NCBI GenBank assembly: GCA_900155405.1
Contig: LT700188.1
Location: 1,178,001-1,242,000, forward strand
Direction of reading: 5' to 3'
DNA: 64,000 nucleotides
From: Negativicoccus massiliensis
GTDB lineage: Bacteria > Bacillota > Negativicutes > Veillonellales > Negativicoccaceae
Program-made: the position numbers and the translations under genes
The notes under the pieces: generated by a model
What the model was told of the DNA's origin: nothing
Seen by the model: the letters and a program-made list of their open reading frames with translations, nothing else
The model's database searches: none
In this document: piece after piece, positions 11,091 to 19,318 of the stretch
How the letters are laid out: each line of letters starts with the position of its first letter
Position numbering within the stretch: position 1 is the first letter of the stretch

Positions 11091-12644
11091 ATGATCGGCA
11101 AACAAAAACGAATGTACGGCGTCATTCATGTCGGCTCGGTAGGGTTGTCGCTTTTGATCGTCGATTACGGCGGTCCGGACGATGTCACGATCGTACAGGA
11201 AGCGAGACGCGCGGCGGGCTTCGGGGAAGAAGTTTTCACGCAAGGCGAGTTGTCCTTCACTTCGATCCGGCAAATGGTGCGGATGATTAACGGTTTTCGA
11301 CGGATTCTGGCGGATTACGAAGTCGAAGAAGTCGTGGTATATGCGACGGCGGTTTTGCGGGAAGCGAAAAACAGCCGCATGATTTTGGATTTGATTCGCG
11401 TGCATACGGGACTTTCCGTCAAAATTCTCGACATGCCGCAGGAAATTTTTTATAAGCATTACGCGTTGCATTATGCATTGACGCATAATGCCGATGCCGC
11501 CGCGGGTACGACACTGTATGTCGATATTACTTCGAGCGCGGTGGGACTGACGATCTGGCAAAAGGATACCTTGAAATATCAGCAGAACGTTCATATCGGC
11601 ACCTTGCGCGTGTTGGAATCGTTCCGTCGCGCGCAGCGGGACAGTTATGATTTCCCGAAAGTATTAAATGAATTTCTCGAACGCATTTTGGAACCGATTT
11701 GGCCGATGCTGGGGCAATACGAAATCGATAATGTCGTTCTGTCCGGCCGGGAATCGCGACTGGTCGCTCGGATGATGGGCTTCACTACACAGCAAGCGAT
11801 GCGCATCGTTTCGCCGGAGCGTTTTTTCCGCGTGTTTCAGAGCTCGGAGACGCGCACGGCGACGACTCTCGAGCATGCGTACGGCTTCACCGCCGATGAA
11901 GCGGAAAAATTATTGCCGACGCTGCACCTTTACGCGCAGATCTTTACGCATGTGAAGCCGCAACGTCTGTTGATGATGTCGACGACGTTTCTTTACGGCG
12001 CGATGCTTTACTACGGCGCGCGCACGACCGACGAGCCGGCGCTTACTTTTTTGCGCGAGCAGCATCTCGAGCTCGCCAAGACGATGGCGGCGCGCTACGG
12101 CGGCAATATCACGCATTTGGAAACGGTCGCGGAGCATGTCGTCATTCTGATGAAAGCGCTGCGGCCGGTGCACGGCTTGGATGAACGGGACACGTACCTT
12201 TTGCGGATGGCGGTATTCCTGCATCAGATCGGGCGCTTTGTGAACTTGCGCCAAAACAGCGTGCATACGTACCACATCATCATGGGCACGGACTTGTTCG
12301 GTCTGACCGATTTAGAGAAAGAGCTGGTCGCGGTCGTTGCGTACTACAATTACAAAGGCCGTCCGAGTGATGAAGATAAGCCGTTCCGGCAGTTGCCCGA
12401 AGGGGTCAAGATGGTGATTTTGAAACTCGTCGCCGTACTGCGGCTGGCGGACGCGATGGATAAGGGCGAACAGCGTAAGCTCTATAACGTCGAAGCCTTT
12501 TTACGCCGCGGCAGTTTAGTCGTTTATTACGATGCGAAAGCCAATACGAACACCCTTTTGGAAGAATGGACATTTGCCGAAGAAACCGAATTATTTACGG
12601 ATGTTTTCGGGCTGGATGCGAAACTGGAAAGGAGACCGCAATGA
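11091..12644 (+). CDS. Degenerate Ppx/GppA-family protein with HD domain
   Basis: A 517-residue protein with the same two-part plan as its divergent neighbour: an N-terminal ASKHA-like half (YGVIHVGSVGLSLLIV, VVVYATAVLREAKN) and a C-terminal HD-like half (FLHQIGRFVNLRQNSVHTYH near residue 380). The key phosphate-binding loops are changed: the D-x-G-x-x-S loop reads HVGSVGLS and the DLGGG loop reads VDITSSAVGL, so phosphohydrolase activity is doubtful and a regulatory or binding role is possible. An extended -10-like CTATAAT lies at 11052-11058. Its TGA overlaps the ATG of ppk1 (ATGA), so the two are translationally coupled and probably functionally linked. Confidence 0.8.
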   Translation: MIGKQKRMYGVIHVGSVGLSLLIVDYGGPDDVTIVQEARRAAGFGEEVFTQGELSFTSIRQMVRMINGFRRILADYEVEEVVVYATAVLREAKNSRMILDLIRVHTGLSVKILDMPQEIFYKHYALHYALTHNADAAAGTTLYVDITSSAVGLTIWQKDTLKYQQNVHIGTLRVLESFRRAQRDSYDFPKVLNEFLERILEPIWPMLGQYEIDNVVLSGRESRLVARMMGFTTQQAMRIVSPERFFRVFQSSETRTATTLEHAYGFTADEAEKLLPTLHLYAQIFTHVKPQRLLMMSTTFLYGAMLYYGARTTDEPALTFLREQHLELAKTMAARYGGNITHLETVAEHVVILMKALRPVHGLDERDTYLLRMAVFLHQIGRFVNLRQNSVHTYHIIMGTDLFGLTDLEKELVAVVAYYNYKGRPSDEDKPFRQLPEGVKMVILKLVAVLRLADAMDKGEQRKLYNVEAFLRRGSLVVYYDAKANTNTLLEEWTFAEETELFTDVFGLDAKLERRPQ

Positions 12645-14791
12645 CTGATTCTGCACGGACACAAGAGACGCCCGAGTTGGACCACCGTTATTTTTTGAAT
12701 CGGGAACTGAGCTGGTTAAGTTTCAATGAACGCGTTTTGGAAGAGGCGGTGGACCCGAACAATCCGCTGCTCGAAAAATTGAAATTTATCGCGATCACGG
12801 GCTCCAATTTGGATGAGTTTTTCATGATTCGCGTGGCGGGGCTCATGCATCAGCGAGCCGGCGGCATTGATCGGCGCGACAACGCCAATATGACGCCCGC
12901 GGAACAGCTGACGGCGATTTCGCGCAAGTGCAAACAGCATGTGGCGCGTCAGTATCGGTACTTGCATGATGTGCTGGCGGGTCTCTATGAAGAGGGATTG
13001 CGCCTGTACACGCCGGAGGAGCTGACTCCCGACCAGGCCTACTGGCTGAATGAATATTTTGACCGCACGATTTATCCGGTGGTTACGCCGCTGGCCGTCG
13101 ACGCGAGTCACCCGTTCCCTTTTTTGATGAGTCGCAGCCTGAATTTGGCGGTCATGCTGCATCCGAACGGCAGTCCGGACGATGTCCGCACAGCGATTTT
13201 ACCGGTACCGAGCGTCTTGCCCCGACTGATTGAAATCCCGGGCGAATACCAAACGGCGAGCGGGCGTGAATTCGTCTGGCTGGAGGACGTGCTGCGCAAA
13301 CGCGCGGACGCGTTTTTCCAGGGACACACCATTATCGATGCCCGCGTTTTCCGCATCACGCGCGATGCCGACCTCGATATCGACGAGGAAGGCGCGGAAG
13401 ACCTGCTCGATGAAGTGGAAAAATCGTTGAAACGCCGCCGCCGCGGCGCCGCCGTGCGGATGGAATTTGAAGCGGGTAAAGCGACGCCGTTGCGCGAATT
13501 TTTGCGCGATGAGTTGTCGCTTACGGAAGAAGATATCTATGATATCAACGGCAAGCTTGATGTCACGCAGTTCTTTTCACTTGCCGACATCGCCGGGTTC
13601 GACCACCTGCGCTACGTGCCGGTGCGCCCGCGCCGCTCGTATTCGGTGCTCACGACCAAAGGCGAAGATCTGTTCGCCAAAATTCGCAATCATGATCTTT
13701 TCATTCACGTGCCGTATGAATCCTTCGCGACGGTGGAGAAGTTTATCAGCGACGCGGCGAAAGATCCGCACGTGCTCGCGATTAAGCAGACGCTGTATCG
13801 CGTAAGTTCGGACTCCAAAATCGTGCATGCTCTGGCGACCGCCGCCGAAAACGGCAAACAGGTGACGGTGCTGATGGAAGTCAAAGCGCGCTTTGATGAA
13901 GAGAATAATATTTTGATGGGACGTCGCCTGGAGCAGGCCGGCGCGCATGTTATCTACGGCTTGAAAGGCGTGAAAACGCACTCGAAATGCACGCTCGTCA
14001 TTCGCCGCGAACCGGACGGCATCCGACGTTACGTGCATGTCGGCACGGGCAACTATAACGGTAAAACCGCGAAACTGTATACCGACTGCGGCATTTTTAC
14101 GGCGAGCGACCTCTTCGGCATCGATGCCGGCAATTTCTTCAACCTCTTGTCCGGCTATTCCGATCCGCCGCAATGGCATAAATTTATCGTGGCGCCGATG
14201 GATTTACGTCGCCGTTCTCTCGAACTCATTGAGCGCGAGATCGCGTTTGCCGAAAAAGGTGAACCGGCGCGGATGATCGTGAAGATGAATTCACTGTTGG
14301 ATCGTAAAATTATTTTGAAATTGTATGAAGCTTCTCGGGCCGGCGTGCAGATCGATTGCATCGTGCGCGGGATTTGCGTATTGAAGCCGGGCATCCAAGG
14401 GGTCAGTGAAAATATTCGCGTTCGAAGTCTGATCGGACGCTTTCTTGAACACAGCCGCGTCTTTTGGTTTGCCAACGGCGGTCGACCGGAAGTCTACATC
14501 AGCTCCGCCGACTGGATGCCGCGCAACCTGAATGACCGCGTGGAACTGATGGTGCCGATCGAATCGGAAACGCATCGCCGTCGTTTGCGCGAGCTCTTGC
14601 AAATTCAGCTGGACGATAACCAGAAGGCGCATGTGATGCAGCCGGACGGCAGCTACATCAAAACGATCGCCGCGGAGAATCCGATCGCGGCGCAAGAGAA
14701 GTTCCAGCAACTTGCCGAAGAGCGGGATGTGCCGGAGAATCTCACGTTGCGTCAGCGACTGGAACCTTTTTACGCGGACGAACTCCAATAA
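12641..14791 (+). CDS. ppk1: Polyphosphate kinase 1
   Basis: Makes polyphosphate reversibly from ATP through a phosphohistidine intermediate. ATG 12641 is chosen because it overlaps the upstream stop and follows GGAGA; it gives 716 residues, the usual Ppk1 length, beginning with the typical LDHRYFLNRELSWLSFN. The two phospholipase-D-like active-site histidines are visible: THSKCTLVIR near residue 447 (autophosphorylated His) and EHSRVFWF near 603. HVGTGNYN is also conserved. Coupling to a degenerate Ppx/GppA and proximity to an intact one gives a synthesis/degradation locus. Confidence 0.96.
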   Translation: MTDSARTQETPELDHRYFLNRELSWLSFNERVLEEAVDPNNPLLEKLKFIAITGSNLDEFFMIRVAGLMHQRAGGIDRRDNANMTPAEQLTAISRKCKQHVARQYRYLHDVLAGLYEEGLRLYTPEELTPDQAYWLNEYFDRTIYPVVTPLAVDASHPFPFLMSRSLNLAVMLHPNGSPDDVRTAILPVPSVLPRLIEIPGEYQTASGREFVWLEDVLRKRADAFFQGHTIIDARVFRITRDADLDIDEEGAEDLLDEVEKSLKRRRRGAAVRMEFEAGKATPLREFLRDELSLTEEDIYDINGKLDVTQFFSLADIAGFDHLRYVPVRPRRSYSVLTTKGEDLFAKIRNHDLFIHVPYESFATVEKFISDAAKDPHVLAIKQTLYRVSSDSKIVHALATAAENGKQVTVLMEVKARFDEENNILMGRRLEQAGAHVIYGLKGVKTHSKCTLVIRREPDGIRRYVHVGTGNYNGKTAKLYTDCGIFTASDLFGIDAGNFFNLLSGYSDPPQWHKFIVAPMDLRRRSLELIEREIAFAEKGEPARMIVKMNSLLDRKIILKLYEASRAGVQIDCIVRGICVLKPGIQGVSENIRVRSLIGRFLEHSRVFWFANGGRPEVYISSADWMPRNLNDRVELMVPIESETHRRRLRELLQIQLDDNQKAHVMQPDGSYIKTIAAENPIAAQEKFQQLAEERDVPENLTLRQRLEPFYADELQ

Positions 14792-14943
14792 ACGGAAACG
14801 CCGCGGAAAAGGTTTGCCGCGTCGTACTGAAATGCGGTAAAGTGGCGAAAAACATTGTAAAAAATGTCTTTACAGATGACGTATTCCCAAAAAATCCGAA
14901 AAAATTCCCGACAAAATGTTATTGTAACTAAATTCTAATAATC

Positions 14944-15045
14944 GCCCGTGCGTTTCCCTCATTGACAATCCGTCTCGGTGTCCTTGTCGAAAGGACAACT
15001 GTCGAGTCCTTGCGGTGAGGGAATCACGGGCTCTGTTTTTGTCAA
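14944..15045 (+). ncRNA. Long imperfect stem-loop (structured RNA or leader of unknown class)
   Basis: In the 387-base gap between ppk1 and the 3D-domain gene, GCCCGTG (14944-14950) pairs with CACGGGC (15025-15031), TTCCCTCA (14954-14961) with TGAGGGAA (15016-15023), then CCG/CGG, CTCG/CGAG and finally GTCCTT/AAGGAC (14980-14985/14991-14996) round a GTCGA loop. A T-rich stretch follows (15034-15040). The rod shape with internal loops and terminal T run fits a small RNA or a large terminator. I could not match it to the c-di-AMP (ydaO), 6S or SRP consensus. The rest of the gap is AT-rich with no gene. Confidence 0.5.
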
Positions 15046-15128
15046 TTTCCATTTACGGAAATATTTGTTTTAAAATTAGAAAAAAGGCCGTTCGAGCCCT
15101 AATTTGCCGTATTGTAAACCTCAAAGCT

Positions 15129-15157
15129 TTGACAGAACTGTCCACGCATGGTAGAAT
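15129..15157 (+). promoter_or_regulatory. Strong sigma-70 promoter for the 3D-domain gene
   Basis: TTGACA (15129-15134), 17-base spacer, TAGAAT (15152-15157), 21 bases before the ATG; the transcript leader would be very short and begin after the hairpin at 14944-15031. Confidence 0.8.
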
Positions 15158-15178
15158 CCCCGTGTTGGAGGTTACTGT

Positions 15179-16156
15179 ATGAGGACAAATTGGAAAAAAT
15201 GGGGGACCCATCCGGTCCTTTTGTTCTGCGTCTTCGTCATCATGATCGTGTCGATGGTCGGCTTTTCTATGCAGCCGCGGACGCTCACCGTTATGGTTGA
15301 CGGCAGACAGCAGACCGTTCGCACATCAGCGCAATCCACAGCAGGCATTATGTATGATGCGCATATCGTGTTAAATGAATATGACAAAGTGGATCTGAAT
15401 ACGGAAAAGCTCGTTGACGGCTCCGTATTGACTGTGCGTCGTGCCGTTCCGATCAGTATTCGGGAAGGCGCGGAAGTGAAAGCGACGATGTCGGCGGGCA
15501 AGACCGCAGCGCAGGCGATCACGGAAGCGGGCTATGACCCGGCGGAATATGTGACGCTGATTCCGGCGGACACTCCGGTCAAAGCCGGTATGGAAATTCC
15601 GGTCGGTAAGTACACGGCTTCGGAAATCACGGTCGAAGAAGAAGTTCCTTTCAAGATCGTTCGCGAACCGAATGACCGCATGTTCGCCGGCGCGGAAAAA
15701 GTGACGCAGGCGGGTGTGAACGGGAAACAAAAAACGAAGTACCGCGTGCTTACGGTAGACGGTCGTGAAGTCAGCCGCGTGCCGTTGGAGTCGCAACCGT
15801 TGCAGCCGGCGGTGGATCAGGTGGTGCAAGTCGGAACGCGTAATATCGTCAATACCAGCCGCGGTGATATTCGATTCACGAAAGTGATCAACATGGAAGC
15901 GACGGCGTATCATCCGATGGATGGTGACGGTCGCGGGATTACCGCGAGCGGCATGAAAGCCCGTTACGGCGTGGTAGCGGTCGACCCGAATGTGATTCCG
16001 ATGGGCACGCGCGTGTTTGTTCCGGGGTACGGCGAAGCGATCGCTGCGGATACCGGCGGCGCGATTATCGGCAATCGGATTGACTTATGCATGGAAACGT
16101 ACGACGAATGTTACCAATACGGACGTCGTAACGTAGAAGTTTACGTATTGGATTAA
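15179..16156 (+). CDS. Secreted/membrane-anchored cell-wall protein with DUF348, G5 and 3D domains
   Basis: A 325-residue exported protein related to YabE/RpfB-type peptidoglycan-active enzymes. A basic N-terminus and one hydrophobic segment (about residues 13-32) form a signal anchor. DUF348 repeats follow (about 35-85 and 90-145), then a G5-like region (about 148-222) and a C-terminal 3D (MltA-like) domain from about 230, with the aspartates in AADTGGAIIGNRIDL that resemble lytic transglycosylases. GGAGG at 15167-15171 supports ATG 15179. The role is probably remodelling of peptidoglycan outside the membrane. It stands alone between its own promoter and terminator. Confidence 0.87.
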   Translation: MRTNWKKWGTHPVLLFCVFVIMIVSMVGFSMQPRTLTVMVDGRQQTVRTSAQSTAGIMYDAHIVLNEYDKVDLNTEKLVDGSVLTVRRAVPISIREGAEVKATMSAGKTAAQAITEAGYDPAEYVTLIPADTPVKAGMEIPVGKYTASEITVEEEVPFKIVREPNDRMFAGAEKVTQAGVNGKQKTKYRVLTVDGREVSRVPLESQPLQPAVDQVVQVGTRNIVNTSRGDIRFTKVINMEATAYHPMDGDGRGITASGMKARYGVVAVDPNVIPMGTRVFVPGYGEAIAADTGGAIIGNRIDLCMETYDECYQYGRRNVEVYVLD

Positions 16157-16180
16157 AAAACGCCCTCCGGGCGTTTTTTT
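16155..16180 (+). terminator. Terminator of the 3D-domain gene
   Basis: AAAAAACGCCC-TCC-GGGCGTTTTTTT immediately after the stop codon. Confidence 0.9.
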
Positions 16181-16234
16181 GTACGAAAAATAAAATGGCG
16201 ATCGGTGGACGAGGAAAGGATTGTGACGCGGGTA

Positions 16235-16243
16235 TGCTATAAT
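16235..16243 (+). promoter_or_regulatory. Extended -10 promoter of the lspA operon
   Basis: TGCTATAAT forms an extended -10 element (TGn plus perfect TATAAT) 37 bases before lspA; no good -35 box at 17 bases is seen. Confidence 0.5.
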
Positions 16244-16279
16244 AAGCTATTGAAATATAAAAGAAGGAGTTATGCTTGG

Positions 16280-16714
16280 ATGACTTTTTGGGTAGCGTTG
16301 GTTGTGATTGTGCTCGACCAATTGACGAAATATTATGTGCGCGCTTCAATGGAGCTCGGGGAAAGCATCCCCGTCATTCCGAACGTATGGCACTGGACGT
16401 ATATAGAAAACCACGGCGCGGCCTTCGGCATTTTGGCGCATCAGCAATGGTTTTTTCTCTTGGTGGTGGCGATTTTATTCGCGCTTTTCTTTTGGTACCG
16501 GGAACGTATTCCGCGCGAGCCGAAATATTTTTCGATCGCGGTCGGTTTGCTGCTGGGCGGCGCGCTCGGCAACGCCTGGGATCGGTTTTATCAGGGCGGC
16601 GTCACGGACTTTTTCGACTTGCGCGTGTGGCCGATTTTCAATGTGGCGGATATTGCGATTTGCGTCGCGGTGGCGTGCTTTTGCCTCTTCTTTTGGCGGC
16701 GAGGTAACGCGTGA
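16280..16714 (+). CDS. lspA: Lipoprotein signal peptidase (signal peptidase II)
   Basis: Membrane aspartyl protease that cleaves prolipoproteins after lipid attachment. ATG 16280 is chosen: it follows AAGGAG (16264-16269), gives 144 residues and starts just before the first membrane segment (TFWVALVVIVLDQLTK). Signature blocks ENHGAAFG, GGALGNAWDRF and FNVADIAI carry the conserved Asn and the two catalytic Asp residues; four hydrophobic segments are visible. A four-codon ORF (ATG CTT GGA TGA, 16272-16283) sits between the ribosome binding site and the start and overlaps it. The stop overlaps the next gene (TGATG). Confidence 0.94.
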   Translation: MTFWVALVVIVLDQLTKYYVRASMELGESIPVIPNVWHWTYIENHGAAFGILAHQQWFFLLVVAILFALFFWYRERIPREPKYFSIAVGLLLGGALGNAWDRFYQGGVTDFFDLRVWPIFNVADIAICVAVACFCLFFWRRGNA

Positions 16715-17622
16715 TGTATGAATGGATAACGGATGCCGCGGCGGAGAAAACGCGCCTCGATGTATGGCTGGCGATGGTGCTCGATGTCTCGCGTTCGGCG
16801 GCGCAAAAATTATGCAAGGCGGGCGCGGTGACGGTGGAAGGCGCGCCCGCTAAAGCGAATACCGTTTTGCGCGCGGGCATGTTCGTGACGGCGGAGTATG
16901 CGCCGAAATTGGAAGCCTTGCCGGAGCCGCAAGATATTCCGCTTGATGTGCGTTACGAAGATGAAGATGTCGTAGTGATCAATAAAGCGCGCGGCATGGT
17001 GGTGCATCCGTCGCCGGGGCACGCGGACGGAACGTTGGTCAATGCGCTGCTTTTTTACACCAAAGGGCATCTGGCGGAAATGAGCGATCCGATCCGACCG
17101 GGCATCGTGCATCGTTTGGATCGAGACACGTCCGGACTGCTGGTGGCGGCGAAAACGCCGCGCGGCCGCGACAGCTTGCAGGCGCAAATCCGCGCGCACT
17201 CGGCGGGACGGATCTACTACGCGCTGGTGCACGGCAATCCCTCGAACGAACGCGGTATTATCAAATTGGCGCTCGGACGGGACGCGCGCGACCGGCTGCG
17301 TCAGGCGGTGCTGCCTGACGGACGCGACGCGACGACGCATTTTACGGTAGTCGAACGCATGCCGCATTACGCGTTGCTGCGCTTGGCGCTTGAAACGGGA
17401 CGAACGCATCAGATTCGCGTGCATTTATCCTATATCGGGTATCCGATCGTGCAGGACCCGCTCTACGGGCGTAAACGCGATCGCTTTCCGATCGAAGGAC
17501 AGGCGTTGCACGCCGCCGAACTTTCATTTGACCGACCGGCGGATGGCGAACGGATCACCGTGACCGCGCCGTGGCCGGAAGATTTTGCCGCGTGCCTGAC
17601 GAAGGCCCGGGAGGAAGCGTAA
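16714..17622 (+). CDS. rluD: RluA-family 23S rRNA pseudouridine synthase (RluD-like)
   Basis: Converts uridine to pseudouridine in ribosomal RNA. An S4 RNA-binding domain occupies roughly residues 10-70, followed by the RluA catalytic core with HRLDRDTSGLLV (catalytic Asp), RIYYALVHG and GRTHQIRVHL. At 302 residues the length is typical. ATG 16714 overlaps the lspA stop by one base; GTG 16711 is an alternative start. Downstream pyrR also overlaps by one base, so lspA-rluD-pyrR is a tightly coupled operon, an order common in Firmicutes. Substrate positions cannot be read from sequence. Confidence 0.92.
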   Translation: MYEWITDAAAEKTRLDVWLAMVLDVSRSAAQKLCKAGAVTVEGAPAKANTVLRAGMFVTAEYAPKLEALPEPQDIPLDVRYEDEDVVVINKARGMVVHPSPGHADGTLVNALLFYTKGHLAEMSDPIRPGIVHRLDRDTSGLLVAAKTPRGRDSLQAQIRAHSAGRIYYALVHGNPSNERGIIKLALGRDARDRLRQAVLPDGRDATTHFTVVERMPHYALLRLALETGRTHQIRVHLSYIGYPIVQDPLYGRKRDRFPIEGQALHAAELSFDRPADGERITVTAPWPEDFAACLTKAREEA

Positions 17623-18155
17623 TGTGGAAAAATAAAACTTTACTGCTCGATGCCGAAACGATACGGCGTGTCGTGCGACGCATAGGACATGAATGTTTGG
17701 AACGCAACCGCGGCTTGGAAGACGCCGTGTTTATCGGCATCGAAACGCGCGGGGAGCCGCTGGCCGAACGTCTGGCGCGCCAAGTCGAAGCCATCGAAGG
17801 AGTGAAGGTCGCGGTCTACGCGTTGGACGTGACGGCCTTTCGCGATGATGAAAAAGCCGCGCCGGCGCAAAGCAGCTTGCCGCCGATCGATGTGAACGGC
17901 AAACTCGTGCTGCTGGTGGACGACGTGCTCTACACGGGACGAACGGTGCGCAGCGCGCTGAACGCCATCATGGCGATGGGACGCCCGCGCGCCATTCAGC
18001 TGGCGGTATTGGTGGATCGCGGTCATCGGGAGCTGCCCATTCGAGCAGATTATGTCGGTAAAAATGTGCCGACCGCCGAGCGCGAGGACGTGGCGGTCGA
18101 ATTGTTGGAAATCGACGGCAACGATCGCGTCTGGTTGCGCGAACAAACGGAATAA
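17622..18155 (+). CDS. pyrR: Bifunctional pyr operon regulator / uracil phosphoribosyltransferase
   Basis: PyrR binds pyr mRNA leaders in response to UMP and has weak uracil phosphoribosyltransferase activity. ATG 17622 overlaps the rluD stop and is preceded by GGGAGGAAG; the protein is 177 residues, the usual length. The PRPP-binding loop VDDVLYTGRTVRSAL and the DRGHRELPIRADYVGKNVPT block are characteristic. No pyr biosynthesis genes are in this window, so it would act in trans; operon position after lspA-rluD is common in the phylum. Confidence 0.95.
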   Translation: MWKNKTLLLDAETIRRVVRRIGHECLERNRGLEDAVFIGIETRGEPLAERLARQVEAIEGVKVAVYALDVTAFRDDEKAAPAQSSLPPIDVNGKLVLLVDDVLYTGRTVRSALNAIMAMGRPRAIQLAVLVDRGHRELPIRADYVGKNVPTAEREDVAVELLEIDGNDRVWLREQTE

Positions 18156-18183
18156 AAAAAGAACCGGCGACGGTTCTTTTTTT
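18154..18183 (+). terminator. Bidirectional terminator after pyrR
   Basis: AAAAAAAGAACCG-GCGA-CGGTTCTTTTTTT between convergent pyrR and the minus-strand transporter. Confidence 0.9.
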
Positions 18184-18199
18184 GTACGTGAAACGTGAT

Positions 18200-19318
18200 T
18201 TAACGATAGCCGAGCAACAGCGCGAGCAGCAGTCCCGGGAAGAAAAAGCGCGCGTTGCAACGGATGAAATTCGGCCAAAACGCGGGCGGATACGTTTCTT
18301 TTTCCCGTTTGTAAAGGCGGAACACGATGAGGCTCGCGAGACTGGCGACAGGGCTTCCCCACGCGCCGAGATTCACGCCGAGCAAAAGAGAGCGCGGCGG
18401 CGCGCCGAACGGTTCGAGTAATATCGCGGTCGGCACATCGCTGATACATTGACTCAAGACAAGCGCGGTGGTAAACGGCAAGCGCGTCAGCAGCGGCACA
18501 ATATAGGCGGCGAGCCAATCCATGCGGACGGCGTTGCCGGCGATGACAAAAAACGCGCACAGCGTGAGCAGCAGACCGTAATCCACGTGGCGATGCGTGT
18601 GCGGATAGATGAGATAGGTCAAAATAAAGAGCACGCCCGCCGTAGGATACAGAGGCAATACATTGCCGATCGCGAGCAGGGCGACGAACAACGCGCCGAG
18701 ATAGAGCGCGATATTGCGTTTGGATTGCGCCGACAACGGTTTGAATTCTTGAATGACAATCGGCGTATGCGGCAAACGCGTGCTGACGCGCCGGTACATG
18801 AGAAACGCGGCGAGCAGCGCGAACGGGCCGGTCGTTTTGAGAATTTCCAGAGCGGTCAGTTGGGTCGCGGAAAATAAAAACATATTTTGCGGATTGCCGA
18901 TCGGCGTCAACATGCTGCCGCAGTTGGCGGCGAGACCGACGAGCACCGCGACAAACGCGCCGTATTGCATCAGCCCCGCGCCGCGCAAGGTGCGCATCGC
19001 GAGCGGTAAAGTGATGAAGATCGCGACATCGTTCGTGACGAAAGTGGCCATGGCGAAAGCGAAAAACAGCAGCGCGAGCACCACGTGATGCGCCTTGTCG
19101 CCGATCTGCAGCAGACGACGGGCGAGCCAACGGAAAAAATGGTTGCGGCGCAAACCGGCGATGACCATCATCAGGAGCCACATGGATACCAGCGTGCGGC
19201 CGTTAAAGTACGACAGATAAGTTCTGTCGGGCGGCACGATCAGCATCGTCAGAAATGCGATGACGGATGCGATGATAAGCATTTTATCGTGAATGAAAGT
19301 GGTCCATAATTGTTTCAT
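18200..19318 (-). CDS. Ion transporter of the ArsB/NhaD/CitMHS superfamily
   Basis: A 372-residue integral membrane protein with about ten hydrophobic segments. Features of the ion-transporter superfamily are FVTNDVAIFITLPLA (a substrate-site Asn-Asp in a broken helix) and NCGSMLTPIGNPQN, mirrored in the second half by CISDVPTAILLEPF and LGVNLGAWGSPVAS. It is somewhat shorter than ArsB or NhaD (about 430). Substrate cannot be assigned: arsenite, sodium, citrate or another anion are all possible, and its position with tmcAL, far from the ars operon, gives no clue. ATG 19318 overlaps the end of tmcAL by four bases. Confidence 0.82.
   Translation of the reverse strand: MKQLWTTFIHDKMLIIASVIAFLTMLIVPPDRTYLSYFNGRTLVSMWLLMMVIAGLRRNHFFRWLARRLLQIGDKAHHVVLALLFFAFAMATFVTNDVAIFITLPLAMRTLRGAGLMQYGAFVAVLVGLAANCGSMLTPIGNPQNMFLFSATQLTALEILKTTGPFALLAAFLMYRRVSTRLPHTPIVIQEFKPLSAQSKRNIALYLGALFVALLAIGNVLPLYPTAGVLFILTYLIYPHTHRHVDYGLLLTLCAFFVIAGNAVRMDWLAAYIVPLLTRLPFTTALVLSQCISDVPTAILLEPFGAPPRSLLLGVNLGAWGSPVASLASLIVFRLYKREKETYPPAFWPNFIRCNARFFFPGLLLALLLGYR

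Noticed and set aside
14944-15031. c-di-AMP (ydaO) riboswitch upstream of the 3D-domain gene
   Set aside because: The conserved core motifs are not found, and a strong promoter lies downstream of the structure, so it would not be in the gene's main transcript.
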